Source of the DNA: Propionibacteriaceae bacterium
GTDB lineage: Bacteria; Actinomycetota; Actinomycetes; Propionibacteriales; Propionibacteriaceae
DNA length: 7,709 nt
Direction: 5' to 3'
NCBI GenBank assembly: GCA_031254155.1
Contig: JAIRVA010000225.1
Location: 1 to 7,709 of the forward strand
Part shown: in pieces, positions 6,911 through 7,709 of the stretch
Numbering within the stretch: position 1 is the first letter of the stretch
How the letters are laid out: each line of letters starts with the position of its first letter
Notes under the pieces: model-generated
Database searches by the model: none
Seen by the model: only the letters and a program-made list of their open reading frames with translations
What the model was told of the DNA's origin: nothing
Translations under genes and position numbers: made by a program

Positions 6911-6918
6911 TCTCCTTT
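6911..6918 (-). promoter_or_regulatory. Strong ribosome binding site of the WXG100 gene
   Basis: AAAGGAGA on the minus strand, 6 nt before the ATG at 6904. It is among the closest Shine-Dalgarno matches in the window and fixes the WXG100 start, ruling out a longer out-of-frame start at 6929. Confidence 0.85.
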
Positions 6919-6925
6919 AAATGGT

Positions 6926-6941
6926 GCACGGTGTTCCGTGC
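6926..6941 (-). promoter_or_regulatory. Leader hairpin GCACGG-AACA-CCGTGC before the WXG100 ribosome site
   Basis: On the minus strand this is a perfect 6-bp stem with a 4-base loop. It ends 7 bases before the AAAGGAGA ribosome site of the WXG100 gene, so it would be in the 5' leader if transcription starts upstream of it. Such a hairpin can protect the messenger from decay or act as an operator in DNA. It does not hide the ribosome site. Confidence 0.4.
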
Positions 6942-6961
6942 GATAAGTAGACCCTACAAGG

Positions 6962-6977
6962 GCGCCATAAAGGGCGC
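6962..6977 (-). promoter_or_regulatory. Inverted repeat GCGCC-N6-GGCGC
   Basis: A 5-bp inverted repeat with a 6-base spacer, two bases from the neighbouring 6980-6995 repeat. In a GC-rich genome a repeat of this size may arise by chance, and its value rests on being one of three in 70 bp. Confidence 0.25.
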
Positions 6978-6979
6978 GA

Positions 6980-6995
6980 TGGGGAAAAATCCCCA
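6980..6995. promoter_or_regulatory. Inverted repeat TGGGGA-N4-TCCCCA
   Basis: A perfect 6-bp inverted repeat with a 4-base A/T spacer, 76 bp upstream of the WXG100 start. There is no T-run after it on the minus strand, so it is a poor terminator. The short, symmetric, AT-centred form would suit a protein-binding operator, but no regulator gene is in the window. Function is inferred only from position. Confidence 0.35.
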
Positions 6996-7028
6996 CGTCC
7001 GGCAGAGGGGAAAGAGGGGAGGTAGCTA

Positions 7029-7055
7029 AAAACGGCGGGTCAGGTCAGCCGACGC
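7029..7055 (-). terminator. Weak candidate terminator after the lipoprotein gene
   Basis: On the minus strand CGGC and GCCG can pair around an 11-base loop that spans the lipoprotein stop codon, followed directly by five T residues. The 4-bp stem is short, so termination would be partial at best and some read-through into the WXG100 operon is possible. Confidence 0.25.
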
Positions 7056-7560
7056 GGGTGAGCTTGACGTCCGGAGTGGCGGACGACCCGCGGTAGAGCT
7101 CAATGTTGTTGTTGTCGATGATCTTGACGGTGAAACTAGAGTTGCCCCCGAGGAGGCCCGTGACCTCGAGGCGGTAGCTGTCGCCGGATTTCGTCAGGGC
7201 GTAGGTGTCCTGCGGGCTGTAGAGGTTCGCCTGGCCGTCGCCGAACCGGACGAGGGCGCCGGGCTGGGCCTGGCCCCAGCCCGTGGTACCGGTCGACTTC
7301 CACGTACCCATGATGCTGAACGACCCGTTTGCGTCGGCGGCCTGGTCGGGTGCGGCCTGCGTCGTCGGTTGGGCGCTGGTCGCGGCGGGTACGGGGGCGG
7401 GCGCGGGAGCGGGAGCGGGCGCGGGGGCGGGCTGCGTGTTCGGTGCCACCTGGGCGCGAGTCTCGGCGGGTGGTGTCGGCGTGGAGGTGACGGGGGCAGA
7501 GCACGCGGTCAGCAGTACCGGCAAGGCGGCCAGTGTGGCCAGGGCGAGTTTCTTGTTCAT
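7045..7560 (-). CDS. Secreted lipoprotein with Pro-Ala linker and lipocalin-like beta domain
   Basis: A 171-residue membrane-anchored lipoprotein. The N-terminus has a lipoprotein signal peptide: K3-K4, a hydrophobic stretch (5-17) and lipobox LTAC with the lipid-carrying Cys20. Residues 21-80 are a flexible Pro/Ala/Thr/Gln linker, including six Pro-Ala pairs in a row (44-55). Residues 82-171 look like a small beta-barrel: GTWKS (85-89) is the opening motif seen in bacterial lipocalin-like domains, followed by strands such as ALVRFGDGQANLY, SYRLEVTGLL, SFTVKIID and NIELYRG. The start at 7560 is chosen because it directly begins the signal peptide; the longer GTG start at 7614 would add 18 residues ahead of it. 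The site upstream (CTGGG) is weak. A link to the T7SS genes downstream is not shown: 140 bp and possible transcription signals separate them. It may bind a ligand or stabilise the cell envelope. Confidence 0.9.
   Translation of the reverse strand: MNKKLALATLAALPVLLTACSAPVTSTPTPPAETRAQVAPNTQPAPAPAPAPAPAPVPAATSAQPTTQAAPDQAADANGSFSIMGTWKSTGTTGWGQAQPGALVRFGDGQANLYSPQDTYALTKSGDSYRLEVTGLLGGNSSFTVKIIDNNNIELYRGSSATPDVKLTRVG
7381..7440 (-). repeat. Pro-Ala codon repeat in the lipoprotein linker
   Basis: Imperfect 6-bp units (CCC followed by GCN) encode six consecutive Pro-Ala pairs, then Pro-Val-Pro-Ala. The third codon positions vary, so protein-level selection for a stiff extended linker is more likely than a pure slippage repeat. 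Copy number may still vary between strains, changing the spacing between membrane and beta domain. Confidence 0.75.
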
Positions 7561-7709
7561 TGGCCCAGATTTCGGGAGTCGAGCATCGGATAGTTCTCCG
7601 ACGAAGATTAACACAGCTTGATTGGGTGCAGCAGCCGGGTTTGTGGGATTGCGGTAGCGATTCGGACCATTTTGGCCGCGTTTTCATGCTTTCGCGGGGG
7701 GAGGAGGGG
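7561..7709. other. Region upstream of the lipoprotein gene to the window edge
   Basis: No gene is supported here. It holds the candidate extended -10 element at 7605-7610 and, near the edge, an interrupted dyad (CCGCG at 7676-7680, CATG at 7685-7688, CGCGG at 7693-7697, all sharing one centre). The last bases are a G-rich run cut by the window end. Confidence 0.5.
7605..7610 (-). promoter_or_regulatory. Candidate extended -10 promoter element for the lipoprotein gene
   Basis: On the minus strand TGT-TAATCT matches an extended -10 box (TGn followed by TAnnnT). It would start transcription near 7598, leaving a leader of about 38 nt before the lipoprotein ATG. The corresponding -35 position (TGCTGC, about 7628-7633) is a poor match, so the call relies on the extended -10 alone. 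Confidence 0.35.

Larger units (their letters stand above)
6905..7044. other. Intergenic region upstream of the WXG100 operon
   Basis: This 140-bp gap separates the lipoprotein gene from the WXG100 gene and should hold the operon's promoter and leader. Reading on the minus strand it contains a pyrimidine-rich stretch with a 9-bp-period direct repeat (plus-strand copies of AGAGGGGA at 7004-7011 and 7013-7020), then three inverted repeats, then the AAAGGAGA ribosome site. I could not find a convincing -35/-10 pair: TTGTAG and TAGGGT motifs near 6950-6958 do not pair with a partner at 16-18 bp. Confidence 0.6.

Noticed and set aside
6021..6929. 302-codon minus-strand frame spanning the WXG100 and 194-residue genes
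   Set aside because: Its Arg/Pro/Ser-rich product has no recognisable pattern, and its start lies upstream of the strong WXG100 ribosome site, in a different frame.
7136..7687. 183-codon minus-strand frame overlapping the lipoprotein
   Set aside because: It is another reading frame of the lipoprotein region, Arg/Pro/Thr-rich, whereas the lipoprotein frame has a perfect signal peptide and lipobox.
1..7709. CRISPR arrays, tRNA or rRNA genes, insertion sequences, attachment sites
   Set aside because: I saw no regularly spaced repeats, no tRNA-like arms, no transposase or integrase frame and no terminal inverted repeats with target duplications.

Overview
The window is a stretch of a high-GC, actinobacterial-type chromosome. 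Seven protein genes lie on it, all read on the minus strand, so transcription runs from high to low coordinates. Gene starts mostly carry good purine-rich ribosome binding sites. The identifiable products belong to type VII secretion (T7SS, ESX/WXG100). I cannot name the species. The T7SS families, the GC-rich codons and the alanine/proline-rich lipoprotein point to Actinomycetota.

In order of transcription: (1) a small lipoprotein with a Pro-Ala linker and a beta-rich C-terminal domain (7560-7045); (2) a 140-bp gap with three short inverted repeats, ending at a strong ribosome binding site; (3) a 97-residue WXG100-like protein (6904-6611); (4) and (5) two small proteins of unrecognised family (194 and 251 residues) that look like distant relatives of each other; (6) a 312-residue protein with an EspC/WXG100-like N-terminus, a Ser/Thr/Gly-rich linker and a C-terminal CHAP peptidoglycan-hydrolase domain (5270-4332); (7) a 538-residue probable T7SS substrate with an N-terminal T7SS-signal-like segment, a coiled coil and a long Gly-rich hydrophobic core (4309-2693); (8) the first 889 residues of an EssC/EccC-type FtsK/SpoIIIE ATPase (2668 to beyond position 1), with a probable beta-grasp domain, an FHA domain, two membrane helices, a degenerate ATPase-like domain and the first complete ATPase domain.

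Genes 3 to 8 are separated by 1 to 24 bp or overlap by 14 bp, so they are very probably one operon. A reasonable model is that the ATPase powers export of the WXG100 protein, the CHAP protein and the 538-residue protein, with the two small proteins as cytosolic chaperones or accessory factors. Other usual T7SS core parts (EccB/EccD/EccE or EssA/EssB/YukD, and a mycosin protease) are not in the window and may lie beyond position 1. The two cargo genes are visibly less GC-rich than the ATPase gene, as expected for variable cargo beside a conserved machine. The points most worth following are the cargo protein with no recognisable toxin or immunity partner, the CHAP fusion, the pair of related small proteins and the fused N-terminus of the ATPase.
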